A stretch of 64,000 bases of DNA from Capronia americana (taxonomy: Eukaryota > Ascomycota > Eurotiomycetes > Chaetothyriales > Herpotrichiellaceae). Within the stretch, counting starts at the first letter, position 1. Every line of letters begins with the position of its first letter. The translations under genes and the position numbers were made by a program. Positions 11,486-23,342 of this stretch are shown here, piece by piece. The notes below the pieces were generated by a model. That model made no database searches, was not told the DNA's origin, and saw only the letters and a list, made by a program, of their open reading frames with translations. The stretch covers positions 558,001 through 622,000 of the forward strand of contig JADWQD010000006.1 in NCBI GenBank assembly GCA_016110215.1. Direction: 5' to 3'.

Positions 11486-13244
11486 CTACTCCTCGCTGCT
11501 ATTGTTAGCCCTACGTCTCGCCTTGTTCTTCCCAATCGACATCTTCCAGGGTTTGATGTTGGAGGTGAAAACATCGTCAATCTCTTCCAGAGTCAAGCGT
11601 CCAGTCTCCGGGATGAGGAAGAAGATCAGGACCCAGACGAAAATTGTTATTCCTGCTCAAAATATCAGCACCAGTGTAACTGTCGATGACCAACTCTCGG
11701 AAACAAGAATGAAACGAAAATAAATGGAAGGGCGCGGAGGGCACGCCGGGCATCTCACCGCCGAAAACGTATCCCACGTTCATCCCCATATTGCCGTACT
11801 GTGCATTGATCATATACGGCGTGGCGAAGCTCGAGCCAAAGCTAAAGATCTCATAGACGGCGATGGCAAACGCCTGGCCGTAGCCACGGAGCCGGACCGC
11901 GTGCATCTCGGACGTGGTGACGGTGAGAGAGGTCCCGATGAAGGCGCCGTAGCTGACGAACCAGAAACACGTGAAGATGATGCAGACAAGTTGGGTCGTC
12001 CAGCGGGTCTGGCCGAGGGCGGAACCCACAATGGCCACAATCAGCATCGATACAGTCATAAGGGCATAGCCCACCAGAAGATTCCTTCGCCTTCCAAAGA
12101 ACTCCAGGAGGAAGGGGCTCATGAAGCCTCCGAAACAGGCACAGCTCATGACCGCTATGGTGATGTGGTAGGGATTTGAGATTCCTATCCCGGCGAGAAA
12201 GATGGCGGCATAGGTCGAGAAAAACTTGGATCCGGTGATGGCAACGCCGGTGGCGATGAGCGTGCTGCACAGAGTTCGCCGGAGGTCATTGCCGTGGAAG
12301 ATTTCGGTCCACTTGGTCGTCGCTCCGGTGCTCTTTTCTAGTTCCAGATAGTACAGGGTTTGTCGCACTTGAGCCGTCACCTCGGCCGACTCAGGAGCCT
12401 TCGAGTAGAATCTGGCAAACGACTTGCGGGCCTCCGCTTCCCTGCCATTGATCAGCAGCCAACGGGGCGACTCTGGGAAGAAGCGCACCCCGAGCCCGAA
12501 GACCACGGCCAGCGGCACCTGGCAGATAATCGGCGTTTGCCAGGACAGGTTCGTAGTGTACCTCGACGAGCCTAGGCAGACGGCCGCGGACACCACGTTG
12601 CCAAGTCCTAGCCCGATGTTGAAAGACGCCATCAGCATTCCTCGCTTGCCGGGAGCCACGCATTCGACGCCGTACGGCGGAACGGCAGCAATCAGGTGGC
12701 CTAGTCCAATGGCTTGGATGCATTTGCAGGCCATGTACGCTGTAAAGTTGCCCGTGGTGCCTAGCATGCCGCCCGCGCCGGTGGCGACGATGAGCGATCC
12801 CACCTGCACGGTGCCTCGCCGGCCCAGGATATGGCCGACTTGGCCTCCCAGTGCCGAGCCCAGTCCGATGAAGATGATGGACAGCGAGATCATGGATTGA
12901 TTTGTGGCGCTAAGAGCACATCGGTCAACGATGTTGCCCCGACCGTCCGGCATGGGCCCGCAGGTGCCAAAGGATCGATTGTATGGCTCCATCAGGAGCA
13001 CAAGTCCACTGAAACCCTGCCAGTGTTAGCCGGAACGAACCTTGACGTCGTAGCTCGGACTTACGAGGTCAAAGTTGTACATCCATCCCGCGATGCCCAC
13101 AAAGACGGAGAAGACGACCTGGTAGAGAGTGGTTTCGGGAGAGCCGCCGTGGAGGAGTTGAGGTTCGCCCGCGAGGCTCTTCTCGTGCGCAATCTCCTCC
13201 ATGTGAGTGGCAGGTAAGTCGTCCTTCATCGTGTCGCCAGCCAT
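11486..13244 (-). CDS. MFS transporter, sugar-porter family
   Basis: Three exons, 13065-13244, 11759-13016 and 11486-11652, join to 534 residues. The 3' exon restores the expected end: a transmembrane helix, PETGRLTLEEID and a basic tail. The PESPRWLL signature between helices 6 and 7 and the LGRRGTVQ loop between helices 2 and 3 are those of sugar porters (lactose-permease-like group). About twelve membrane helices are visible. It would be a proton-coupled plasma-membrane importer of a sugar, glycoside or related polyol; some members of this family also move aromatic compounds. It lies in the same strand run as the regulator and the SnoaL-like gene. The first intron (48 bp) is short. Confidence 0.87.
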
Positions 13245-14102
13245 GGTGAGTGCTATTGAGGTCAGTTACATACTCATCCTTCTGAAGCGCGGACATGGTT
13301 GGCATGGATCTTTATAGATTCTTATGTAGTTACCACGAGTGATATAGACACTACATGCACACAGCGACCATCCCTCCAGAAGGTCGCCCGTCTCGCGTCG
13401 TTCTAGATGTGGGCCGCTTGGCACTGGCACCCTCATTATCGAGTTCCGAGGTTCCCACACTTTGCCCCGCCACCATTCGCCGCCACAAATCGGAGTATCT
13501 TGTCGCATCAACTTCGGGCGGCGCAGGGTTAAGTTCGAGGGAGCAGAAATCCGGGGCACCCCGAGAAGTCTAGAGGGGTACGAAGAAGGGGTATTGTCAA
13601 TGTTGAACAGATCGCGACGGATCTCGTATTGCATACTGCGTAGTGTCGTCCAGAGCGTCTTTAATCATTCTGGTCAGGTGGAGTGGTGGGACCTCTCAGG
13701 GTGGAAATTCTGACAATCCTGGTGTTGCGAAATGGCTCTACCGCAACAAGGGTGGCTTGCCAGGGGCAGAACGTGGGCACATACTAGTACTGGAAGCAGT
13801 AGATCCCAGTGCCGAAAGCATGAATTTACTTTTCACGTCACCAGGTCACAAGAAGCATACCTCATGTCGGTGGGTAAATCAGCAATGAATCTGCCGGCAG
13901 CCCATTGAACGACGTGTGTGGGAAACTCGCCAGGCGAAGAAATACAACTTCCAGGCAGTGCGAATTCGCCCCTATTGGTTTTCACTTGGCCTTTGAGTAG
14001 CTGATCGGCTGGATCGGTACAATTTATCCTCTACCACTACAGCAGTAACCTCCAACAACCATCAGCAGCAATGCGATTGACAGGCTCCTCGAGAAGTATT
14101 CC
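13245..14102. other. Intergenic region between two MFS genes
   Basis: About 860 bp holding the promoter of the sugar-porter gene and the 3' flank of the next transporter. No gene is supported. Confidence 0.45.
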
Positions 14103-15856
14103 TCAAGAAATGTATCGAAAAGACGGGTGATTGTCTTGCACATCCTCGAGAGACTTGTAAAGATCTGGGTGGATGGTTCCCGAGCTTGCGTGATTCTCCG
14201 CCACGCGATCCTTTTGACGGTTGAGCAGGCGCATGTATAGCCAAAGACCAATCACCGAGGCCAGTGAAAGGAGATCGAATGACAGTGCAATGGAATGTCC
14301 CTTGATGAACTGTGGCGGATCGGTGTAGATGTGCGAGCCAAGAATGGAAAAGCACTGAGCAAAGATCTCGCACAAGCCCCAGGTCGACGCACGCTTGGTG
14401 AAGCCACCGGTGTTGATGTTGATCCACGTACCACCCATCGTCACGGAAGGGAAAGTCCCCATTGTGATCAGGCAGGCGGCGAAGATTTTGACCTTTACAT
14501 TATGCACCGCGATGAGGATGATGTATCCGGTCGAGCTGGTGCACAACAGACCCATGAGGAAAAGGCCCTTGCGGTTGAATCGATCCGAGACAAAATTGAT
14601 GCCGATCAGAGCAACAAACGCGCAGGCGTACGGAATGACCGAGAACAGCTGCGTGCGCACTAGAAAGAGAACAACATCAGTACAAAACTGTCTTTCGGGG
14701 GGGGGGATGTGTGACGGAATGTCGCTTACCCAGCGAGTATCCAAATTGGCGGATGAAGGTGGGCAAGAATGCACTGATGGACGCCAGGGCCAAAGAAACG
14801 CCGGCCATCATCAAACAAAACGGGATGGTTTTGGGATCTTTGATGGCAAGCCAGATCTGATTCCACTCGAAATGAGCATCCTTGGTATTGTAAGTCTGCA
14901 TGCGTTGGATGGCAATTTCGATCTCTTCATCCGTGAACAGCCAGTGGTTCTTCTTGAGTTGGTCGGGTGACGGGGGAAGGAGAATCCAGCAGGCGAGACC
15001 GACGAAAATGCCGGCAACACCTTCGATGATGAAGAGCCATTGCCACGCTGGTCGGCCCAACGCACCGTCGAGGTTTTTCTGGATCGCGTAGGCGATCAGT
15101 CCGCTGAACCCACCGGCAATAGTGGCAGCAGAGTAGAAACAACCTAGCCTATTGCTTAGAAGCTTGACCCGGAGGAATGCAATCAGGGAAGAAGGGAAGA
15201 CAAACCAATTCGCGTGGCCAGCTCGTTTCGTTTATACCACATGCTGGTATAAAGGGTCAAGGCCTGGAGAAAGGCCGAGACAAAACCAAAGAGAATTCGC
15301 AACGCAAGAACAGTACCGGCGTTCTTGGCTGCGGCCATGCAGCACGACAGAGTGGCAAAAAGCATGACGCACGCGCCGATCTGACGGTGAGGCTTGATAA
15401 ATCGGACAGTCAAGTTGGCTGGAAAGGTGCAAAGAACATAGCCAACGTCTTTCTCCATCGTCAGCTGTCTTGTTCTGGACACCGAGGGGGGTTGGGGGAC
15501 TGACAGTATAGCGAAACAATGTTGTAGAATTGGCCATCTGTGATATTTAGATCCTCCTGAAACCCCATGACACGCGCGTTGCCAATATTTCCTCGATCCT
15601 ATCAGGGTCAGTGAGTCAAGCCCTTGCAAGGAACCCCGGAGATGCCACTTGCCCACTGGTTCACAAGAAAAACCAACGACGTCAATCCTACGATCAGGAG
15701 GTCCACCTTCCAGACCAGTTTGCGTTCGGCTGCAGTCTTCTTTGGTGCGTTCTTGGGGACTTCGTAAATGAAAGTGGAAGCATCTTTATTGCCCAAAGAC
15801 TGGTCTTCGATGCGGACCTCATTAATTTCTGTTGTCTTTTCCACGTTGGACGCCAT
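14103..15856 (-). CDS. MFS transporter, ACS family (Dal5/TNA1-like)
   Basis: Five exons, 15653-15856, 15505-15598, 15206-15448, 14730-15143 and 14103-14659, join to 503 residues. The hallmark after the first helix, DRGNIGNARVMGFQEDLNIT, identifies the anion:cation symporter family that imports organic anions such as allantoate, nicotinate or pantothenate. It continues with the usual SLYYVGYVLCTFPAN segment, an interdomain loop and about twelve helices. The first intron (15599-15652) needs a GC donor: TGG followed by GCAAGT. No GT donor there keeps frame, and GCAAGT is the common non-canonical fungal donor. It is divergent from the CapA-like gene. With the sugar porter it gives this region two importers, pointing to uptake of external substrates. 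Confidence 0.85.
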
Positions 15857-16587
15857 ATTGAGATTCCACTCCCAGGGATATGAGAGTAGATCGATTGAGA
15901 TGATCCTCTTGTGGTAGAAGCCTTTGTCCAGAAGAAGTGCGCGGAAACAGAGAGGCGCCGCACCTTTATATACATGTACTGATCCTCAACCCCGGGTTTC
16001 TGGGGCATCCAAGAAAGCCCCGCAGCTGGCCAAATGAGCGAATTCCCTCTCAGGCGGACATATTACGGGTCAGGATATTGATGAAGCGAAATCTGGAGTT
16101 TGAGGAGGAAAGCCTCGTGCGGATGTCTGCCATGATTCCTCCTCGGACGGAATTTCGCCAAGTGCCCACTTGGCCGGAAACGGCAATTGGCACGACGCCG
16201 ACATGATCTGCCCATTCGAAACTAAAAAATTGTGTTCTGCATGCCCACCCGGATGGGAAATTTGAACTAAGAGACTGAGACCTTACGTATGTGGGAATTT
16301 TAGGAAAGAGCAGGTTGTGTCTGTGGACATGTTATGACAAATGTCTACTCTTGCCAGCGTGCCAGGGTCCTCGACAAGATATCTGCAGAGTCCATTTCAC
16401 GCCGAGCGATGTAAATCATGGTGATAATCTCTGACTTTTATGCAACATGGATGCGCTCCTTATACGGCATGCATAAATACAGTACCCGAGTATATAGGTA
16501 GTAAGTAGGAACTTCGAGCTGTTCACCTGCCCTACACCTTGAAGCTCGGCCTCCTCCCAAATCTTCTCTCCTCGAAGAAACGCCAAA
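15857..16587. promoter_or_regulatory. Divergent promoter region, ACS transporter / CapA-like gene
   Basis: About 730 bp without a convincing gene separate two divergent genes, so it should carry both promoters. No specific binding site is claimed. Confidence 0.4.
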
Positions 16588-18153
16588 ATGCCCAACGCTC
16601 TTTCCATGAGACCTCCTACCACCTTCCGAGACAAGGAAGCTGAAATATCCATGCGTGTCAAGGATGAGTTTACCGTGGCCGTGATTGGAGATCTCATCCA
16701 GATGGTCCCTTTCTCGATGCGCGAGGACCCGGACATCCAAGCCCTGGTGTCGGTGACGAGAAAAGCCGACATCACACTTGCAAATAACGAAAATACAGTC
16801 GTCGACCGGCTGACCTTCAGGGGTCCCATCTCTCACATGGAGGCTCCCTCCGAAGTGGCGGATGACTGGGCTTCGATGGGGATTGCCATGGTCTCGAAAG
16901 CAAACAACCACACATTCGACAACGGTGACGCGGGCTTAATCCAGAACCTCGAGCAGCTGCGTCGCGTGGGAATCGACTATGTGGGAACTGACTACAATCT
17001 CATGGAAGCCAGGCTTGCTCGCTTCCGCACAACGCCCAAGGGGACGGTTGGCTTTGTGGGCGCCTACGCAGAAGTGGCCGACTATTCACAATTGTTTGGA
17101 TTGCCAGGAGGCGATCCAGTTATTGTCACCAAGGAGCAGCTTGGAGAATTGCACGCGATGCAAGATTCTCTCTTCGCACGGAGCAACGAGGTCCCTAATC
17201 CGATCGACCCCCCCAACAAGTCCGACACGCAAGGCAGCGTTTTGCTTTTCGGCCGGGTGTTCCAACTCGCAGATACTGTGGACGCAGTTACCGAGGAAGC
17301 GGCTTCGATCAAGAAGAGGCTAGACCACCACCTCAAAGCTAGAGGCAATCCTACATTCAAGAACAATACTCTTGGCCTCACAGTCCATCACGGTGTGACA
17401 GAATCTCAGATGGAGCAGCTGCGTAAGATTGCAGGGGACGGAGGCAGTGGTCCTGTCCTCGATGCTTTTGGCGTCCACTTCAGAGTGACCCCGAAATCAG
17501 GAGAGCTGATTCACGAGATGGACGAGGCGGAGAGGCGGGAGATTCTACGTGAAGTTCGGTCGAGCAAGCAGTTCTCCGACTTCGCGGCCTTCACGATCCA
17601 CTGGCACCAGAATCGATTCTCGTTCCAGAAATATTCTTTCGACCACTACCCGCCCGACTACCAGATTCAATTCGCGCACCAGGTGATCGACAACGGTGCG
17701 GATCTTTTCTTTGCGCACGGCGTGCACACGCTGAAAGGCGTTGAGATCTACAAAGGCAAGCCCATCTTCTACGGCATCAACAATTACGTTTTCCAGAATC
17801 AACGGTTCCGGTCGTGGCGTGATGACGCCGAAGGGCGACGCCCCGTCTCTTTGACCGGTCCGGTTGTGGGCGACGGGGAGAGCAACGAATCCCGCTGGGC
17901 TTGGTTACAAAGGCCGGAAAACTTTGACGCCATCTTGGCCACCAGTCGATACATTGATGGAAAGCTGCGAGAGGTGTTGATTCATCCCGTTGACCTAGGC
18001 GTGACCCGGCCGAGCTCTGAGATGGGGACGCCTCGACGCCCCACACCAGACGTCGCTCAGCGTATTCTCGAGAGTGTCATCGAGTACTCGAAGCCGTTCG
18101 GCACGAAGATATCTATCGAAAACGGGCTTGGAGTCATTCGCATCACAGAATAA
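16588..18153 (+). CDS. CapA/PgsA-family protein, bacterial-type
   Basis: An intronless gene encodes 521 residues. It matches the CapA (PGA_cap) family, a metallophosphoesterase-like fold linked in bacteria to poly-gamma-glutamate capsule synthesis. Motifs in order are VIGDLIQM (usual GD near the start), NNENTV, SKANNHTFDNG (the NNH-xx-D metal motif), TVHHGVTE, HWHQN, and HGVHTLKGVEIYKGKPIFYGINNYVF, equivalent to the bacterial HGxH...GKxIxYxLGNF end. All expected metal-binding His/Asn/Asp positions appear present. There is no signal peptide or membrane anchor, unlike many bacterial CapA proteins, so a cytosolic hydrolase is likely. Lack of introns and mainly bacterial family distribution suggest ancient horizontal transfer (inference). 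In fungi the substrate is not established. Confidence 0.82.
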   Translation: MPNALSMRPPTTFRDKEAEISMRVKDEFTVAVIGDLIQMVPFSMREDPDIQALVSVTRKADITLANNENTVVDRLTFRGPISHMEAPSEVADDWASMGIAMVSKANNHTFDNGDAGLIQNLEQLRRVGIDYVGTDYNLMEARLARFRTTPKGTVGFVGAYAEVADYSQLFGLPGGDPVIVTKEQLGELHAMQDSLFARSNEVPNPIDPPNKSDTQGSVLLFGRVFQLADTVDAVTEEAASIKKRLDHHLKARGNPTFKNNTLGLTVHHGVTESQMEQLRKIAGDGGSGPVLDAFGVHFRVTPKSGELIHEMDEAERREILREVRSSKQFSDFAAFTIHWHQNRFSFQKYSFDHYPPDYQIQFAHQVIDNGADLFFAHGVHTLKGVEIYKGKPIFYGINNYVFQNQRFRSWRDDAEGRRPVSLTGPVVGDGESNESRWAWLQRPENFDAILATSRYIDGKLREVLIHPVDLGVTRPSSEMGTPRRPTPDVAQRILESVIEYSKPFGTKISIENGLGVIRITE

Positions 18154-19044
18154 CAATGGCATTGAACAGGTTAGAGAGACCATAAATCAGGCATAGCAGT
18201 TGAACCGGGAACCATACACAAAACTCTTTCTTGCCGCGTTTGGTACCTATCACACAGCGGCTGGTCTGAAGCAACCACTGGCAGTGGAATATCCAGAGCA
18301 GCCGCGTTTTGGAATGCAATGTTTTGTCAAGTACTCACCTTATTCTCCCCGGCAAATGTGTTGAGAAAATGACATTATTGGTGTCTGGAAGGCATTTGTC
18401 GGGTAACGATTGCTTTCCTTTTGTCGAGCCGGTCGCGTAGCCGTCAAAGATACTGTACCATTTCCTGGCTCGTACAGTTGTTTCAATACCGTAGCTTGGA
18501 TTATTCACTGCATTATTGTGTCGTCCGCTATGAGAGTCTGAGCGTCGGGGACAAAAGGATAAACTCCGACGATAGAGCGATTTGACCCAGGCGTGTGTCC
18601 AGGCCACTGCCCGCCCACTAGCACCTCATGGGGAGAAGCTCCCGACGCCTCCACCGAACTTTCCATGTTGATTCTAGCGTCATGCATTTGTCGTGACAAT
18701 TGCCCCTTTCGGAAATCCGGCCCATTGTCTGACCCCTTCAGAATTGAAGAATCAAGTCACCACAAAGATCTCTCTTCAGGGGCAGAAGGGATCATTCCAT
18801 GCCCGCATTAGGCAATTCGCTCGATGCGAGTATGTTGGGACGTGGCGAACGCTAAACGTACTTTCAATGACATGTTCAGACTGGGTCAGCGGACTTTCTG
18901 GGCCGTAGACAGATGTCTCATTATGCTGTTATGCTCCCAGGGTCGAGGGATAATAAGAGATGAGAGAAAGAATCGGCAGTTCTCTCATCAGATTGACCTC
19001 TTCGTCTTGAGGATGGTGATGTGAAAGGCTGTGTGCTGAACACA
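18154..19044. other. Intergenic region
   Basis: About 890 bp between two same-strand genes. Short antisense frames are present but lack motifs. No gene is supported. Confidence 0.45.
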
Positions 19045-20151
19045 ATGGGTCTGTCTCAACGGAGTCCAGAAGACAAGATTTCCCCTGTCTTCTACGTTGG
19101 GGGATCCTACATACGGGATGAAAATGGAACACACATGTCGGGACAGATGTGCGTGCGGCATTATGGCAAAGGGATCGATCAGCGCCCTGCGATCATTTTC
19201 ATCCACGGCGCAGCACAGACAGGGACATTTTTCGAAGTCACCCCGGACGGTCGTCCTGGGCTGGCATTGCTCCAGGCCGAAGAAGGATGGGATACTTATG
19301 TGGTCGATCTGCCCGGCGTGGGTCGGTCTCGCTACCACAGCGTCGACGCAGGCCCTCTCACGCACTACACGGCCGAACACCTGCAGTCCGCGTTTACGGC
19401 GCCGGATCCCGAGTCCTGGCCATCAGCCAAACTGCATACGCAATGGCCGGGCCAGGGAAAGATGGGCGACGCCCATTTCGATGCGTTCTACGCCAGCCAG
19501 GTTGGGCATATTGCAGACTACGAGAAACTGGAGCTCATGGTGCGGAAGACGGCACCGGCTCTGCTCGCTGCCACGGGGCCGGCGTACCTCGTCACACACT
19601 CTCAATCGGGACCTCTGGGGTGGCATATCGCAGATGAATGTCCCGGGTCGGTTAAAGGGATCGTGGCGCTGGAGCCTCACGGGCCGCCGTTCGAATATCC
19701 CAACATGTCGCCGTTCAATCAACGGCCGCACCTCGTTGGAAAGCTGGTTCATCCGTTTGGAATCACTACAGCGCCGCTTCATTACGCGCCCGCATTGCCT
19801 GCCGACGCAACGCAGCTCGGGTATGACAAGGCCGATGGTGAGGTCCCCACCACTGGCCGGGGCGGATTATTGGCGGGATGCCGTCAGAAGAGTCCAGTTC
19901 GACAGCTCTTCAACTTGGCTGCGCTCCCCGTAGTTGTCATCACGGCCGAGGCTTCATATCACGCCGGCTTTGACCATATGACGGTGCAATTCCTCCGGGA
20001 TGCAGGTGTGCCTGTCGAGCACGTCTACCTGGCAGATAAGGGCATTCACGGGAACGGCCACCTGATGGCAATTGAGAGCAATAACGGAGCGATCCAAATG
20101 CTCGTCGACCAATTGCTGAGGGGAATGGAAGTTGAGCAAAAGAGGAAATGA
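19045..20151 (+). CDS. Serine alpha/beta hydrolase (esterase/lipase-like)
   Basis: A single exon encodes 368 residues from the ATG at 19045; an in-frame GTG 24 bases upstream is less likely. The alpha/beta-hydrolase core shows the oxyanion motif FIHGAAQTG near the N-terminus, a strand ending in VVDLPGVGRSR, the nucleophile elbow THSQSG with Ser as nucleophile, and a late GIHGNGH segment that should carry the catalytic histidine. No secretion signal is clear. The family hydrolyses esters, lactones or thioesters of small molecules. It lies between the CapA-like gene and a convergent Zn2Cys6 regulator and probably belongs to this accessory metabolic region. Confidence 0.8.
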   Translation: MGLSQRSPEDKISPVFYVGGSYIRDENGTHMSGQMCVRHYGKGIDQRPAIIFIHGAAQTGTFFEVTPDGRPGLALLQAEEGWDTYVVDLPGVGRSRYHSVDAGPLTHYTAEHLQSAFTAPDPESWPSAKLHTQWPGQGKMGDAHFDAFYASQVGHIADYEKLELMVRKTAPALLAATGPAYLVTHSQSGPLGWHIADECPGSVKGIVALEPHGPPFEYPNMSPFNQRPHLVGKLVHPFGITTAPLHYAPALPADATQLGYDKADGEVPTTGRGGLLAGCRQKSPVRQLFNLAALPVVVITAEASYHAGFDHMTVQFLRDAGVPVEHVYLADKGIHGNGHLMAIESNNGAIQMLVDQLLRGMEVEQKRK

Positions 20152-20397
20152 TATAGAGCTGTTCACGATTGTAGAATAGAATACAAAGAAACTCGACTCA
20201 CTTGGTCAAATGGTATGATCGGATTGAAATACTTTCGTTCTAAACTTGGTGTTCTCCATAGAGCGCATCGAACAGTATGTACAACTTCGGAAAAACGAGA
20301 CCTAGTCCTGCACTATTTCACATATTGTCCTCCCTCGTAACTCAGGATAGATTGACCAATTTGAATGTCGATGAAACTGCTCGTGAACGCATATTCG

Positions 20398-22159
20398 TCA
20401 TCCACACCAAATGCCGACATGACGATCGACGCCTTCCAGCCCCCAGCCTTCGATAATACTCTGTGCTTTCTCTCGTTCCGGGTCGACGCCAAGCGAGGAC
20501 ACGATCTTCAACGCGAATGCTGTGCGCATTGTGTCTCCACAGTACGGATGTCGCCAGTTCTGGTATTCAGCCACCGTCAGAACCGACGACGAGTGGCATT
20601 GGATCACCGAACGGTAGCGTTGGGCTCCGGACTGCATTCCGGACTGTGACGGTCTACCTTCCTCCAGCGAGATCAAAATGGAGTGAAGGATGACATTGAT
20701 CGCGTTGTACATCGAGACTGATTTGGCAGTCAATGTATCCGGATACATGCAGGTGACATTGGCTGGGATGGCGAACGAGTCGGCGAAAGAGTCGGTCGCT
20801 AGATCTTTCACAGGCTGCACGACGACTCCAATGCCCTGCCTGAAATGCCACCACCAATTTTGCAACTTTTGCAGAATGACCAGTGTCTCCTTTTCGAGGG
20901 CGGTTTGGTCAGACTCCCCCAGTTGCGGTATCCTGCTGATGGATTCACGCAAATCACTGCCCGGCAACGAATATAGCTTCAAGTGATGAGGAATGGAGAG
21001 GAGGATGTCAACCAGATCGTCGTAGGGGATCTTCGGGTTATCCGTGAACGGCGTGTGACACCAATCGTCCGAGGCGAGGTTGGAGGGATCGTTCTGAAGA
21101 ACGGATTTAAACGCCTGTGTCGAGAGAGCCTCAGTCAGCAAGAGGCAGTGGGAAAATCAATATCTTTCTTTGCCCCAGCACGTACCGCATATGAGCGAAG
21201 AGACCGGAATATGACATGACCATCGCCTTCACGATAGTCGCGAGGGCTCTTGCCCTCGAGGCCATTGACCGCCGCAGCGATGTGGTGTGCCCAACCCATG
21301 CTGGTGGTTCCTCTCATTGTCTCGAAGTAGAGGAAGAGCATAGGGACACATATGTTTTGTTGGTCAAAAGCTGATGGCAGCAGCCCGTCCTTTTCTCTCG
21401 AGTTGGTGCTTCTTTGAATGGCCGACCGATGGCTCTCGAGGCCTGCAAGATACCAGCGGACTGCTTCAAGCTCGGCGCTCTTGTTGTGCTGCACGACCGC
21501 AAAGTATATCAACGAGGCAGCTAGAATAGGATACCTCATAGAAGGGTTCTGGGCCTCGGATAACATCTTGGGAAGTGTAAATATCCACGACTTTGGTCGA
21601 TCCGGCCCTGTTCCCTCCCTCCTGCTCGTGCTTAATTCCACGAACCTCTCCACAAAGCACTGCTCGTAGAAGCTGCGGCCGCCAAAATCATCCCTTATAA
21701 TTGAAGGAGCAGGTAGTGATACCTCTACCGAATCTTGTTCAGAGATGCTGTCCGTGTCCCACGTCCAAAGTGACGCACTCGGGCTCGTGAGATCGTCTTG
21801 CTCCTCGAGGTTGGTGTCCAGACGATTAACGTAGATATTGCTTAAGTCGCTGCCGATCGAGGCAGCCGGCGTAGTTGTGTTACTGTTCCGAGACTCGGAG
21901 ACTGTTCGTCGTTTGTTGCGTGGGCAGCTGATCTTGGCAGACATGTCGAGAATGATGAGTCCTTGAATGGGGCCTGAACAAGGCAGGCCAAAGCGCGCGC
22001 ATTGTCTACAGAGCTGTGATCTCCCATCACACTGATGGAGACAAGGCTTAGCTCGATATCAACATCAAGAACGGATTGCTACCTGTGACTGACTCTGACG
22101 TGGCGTTGAATGCATTGTTTACACCCCCTACTTCGCGGCGGTCGTGGAGCGTGAGGCAT
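20398..22159 (-). CDS. Zn2Cys6 transcription factor (second regulator)
   Basis: Three exons, 22094-22159, 21186-22031 and 20398-21114, join to 542 residues. The zinc cluster is split by a 62 bp intron exactly where many fungal genes are: exon 1 gives RSRGCKQCIQRHVR and exon 2 continues CDGRSQLCRQCARFGLPCSGP. All six cysteines are present. The remainder is a helical regulatory domain of the C-terminal fungal transcription factor type. The final helices are short and the stop comes soon after GIWCG, so the 3' end may have been trimmed, or a further intron missed. Two regulators in one 22 kb region suggest either two adjacent clusters or a layered control circuit. Confidence 0.84.
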
Positions 22160-23342
22160 TTTGATCTGCACGCCTTTGTCTGCCTGGCACCAGAAATGCT
22201 CGAGTGGTCAATAGATGAGGTAGTTCCTGCTGCCCTTGCACCTCGCGTGCTGTTGCGATGTTGAGGAGATGTTAATAGGTGATTGGCAACAGCACAGGAG
22301 ACTTTACCGAGCCTTCATCCCTCTGCAAGTTAGTAAGGAGATGGATTTCTTCCGGGGGATGCGGGGTCATCGGCCAGACCCAAACGGTTACCGTACGATT
22401 TATGCACGGAGACTTTTCTCCGTCACATGAGGCACAAAACGCAGCCCTCAGTGTACGCTAGGTACAACAGGTAACGCGTCATCGGGGCTTTGTTGTTGCA
22501 TTTGTGGTATTCTCCCTCAAGCACCTGGTATCTCGACCATATATGCTTTCTTTGCGCTGCGTTCACTGTCATTCGCATTATCCACCTCATCATCAAAAAG
22601 CGCGATTTGGAGTCAATTGCAAGATCAGAGTCGCTGCTGTCAGCACCAGAGCAAGTATGTCAATTGCCATAATCATGTCAAGGCCCGGTCATTGGGATCT
22701 ATTCGGATCAAACCCTCCATTTCGGGAAAAGTGGCATAGATGCTCTCTCCTACGCTCCAATTCTGATAATTTGTGGCATGTTCGATGGATTTTTGGGAAC
22801 GGCGACGTTTTCCGCTGTGTCCTTCGTCTTCCCATGATGTTCCAACAACAATGCCACCGAGTCAGCAGGCGAGATACATCTTCCAACTAAATGTAGGGAT
22901 AGGAGTCGTCATACGGGTACGTTACACCAAAGGGACATGAATCCTGCGTTGACTGTCTGCTCCCTTGGCTTCTCTGAGACGGTTCCGTCGCACTCCTTTT
23001 CCATTCTCGTGTGGAAGGTTGTGGACGTGGTGGGTGGGCCAATTCACCTGTGGAAGATGTCGCGCTTCTTCTTGGGCTCCGTGAGAGCAAAGGGCGATCT
23101 AAGTCAAGATTCCTCCCTGACAAGTTGGCAACTTGGTTTCGAGATGGTGGATTTGACATGGTCTAAAATACCTGCCCGGCCGCTCCACTTCCTGGATATA
23201 CTCGACGTCCCTGGGAGCCTGGATTCTCTTTCTCGGAGAATTCAGCCTTTGGAATATTGCGGCAATTAGGGAACGAAGACATGGAGGATTTCCAGATGGA
23301 TGCTGATTCTTCTCACCCCTTCCTCCTCTTACTATCTGCCGG
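22160..23342. other. Gene-poor region with possible gene fragments
   Basis: No intact gene is supported. On the plus strand, frames at about 22,490-22,672 and 22,735-22,835 encode hydrophobic stretches that could be leftovers of a membrane protein, but they are separated by stops. On the minus strand, about 22,890-23,365 has open but low-complexity frames just after the lipase-like gene. Confidence 0.35.

Noticed and set aside
19021..19044. Upstream GTG start for the serine hydrolase
   Set aside because: Fungal nuclear genes start at ATG; the in-frame ATG at 19045 suffices.
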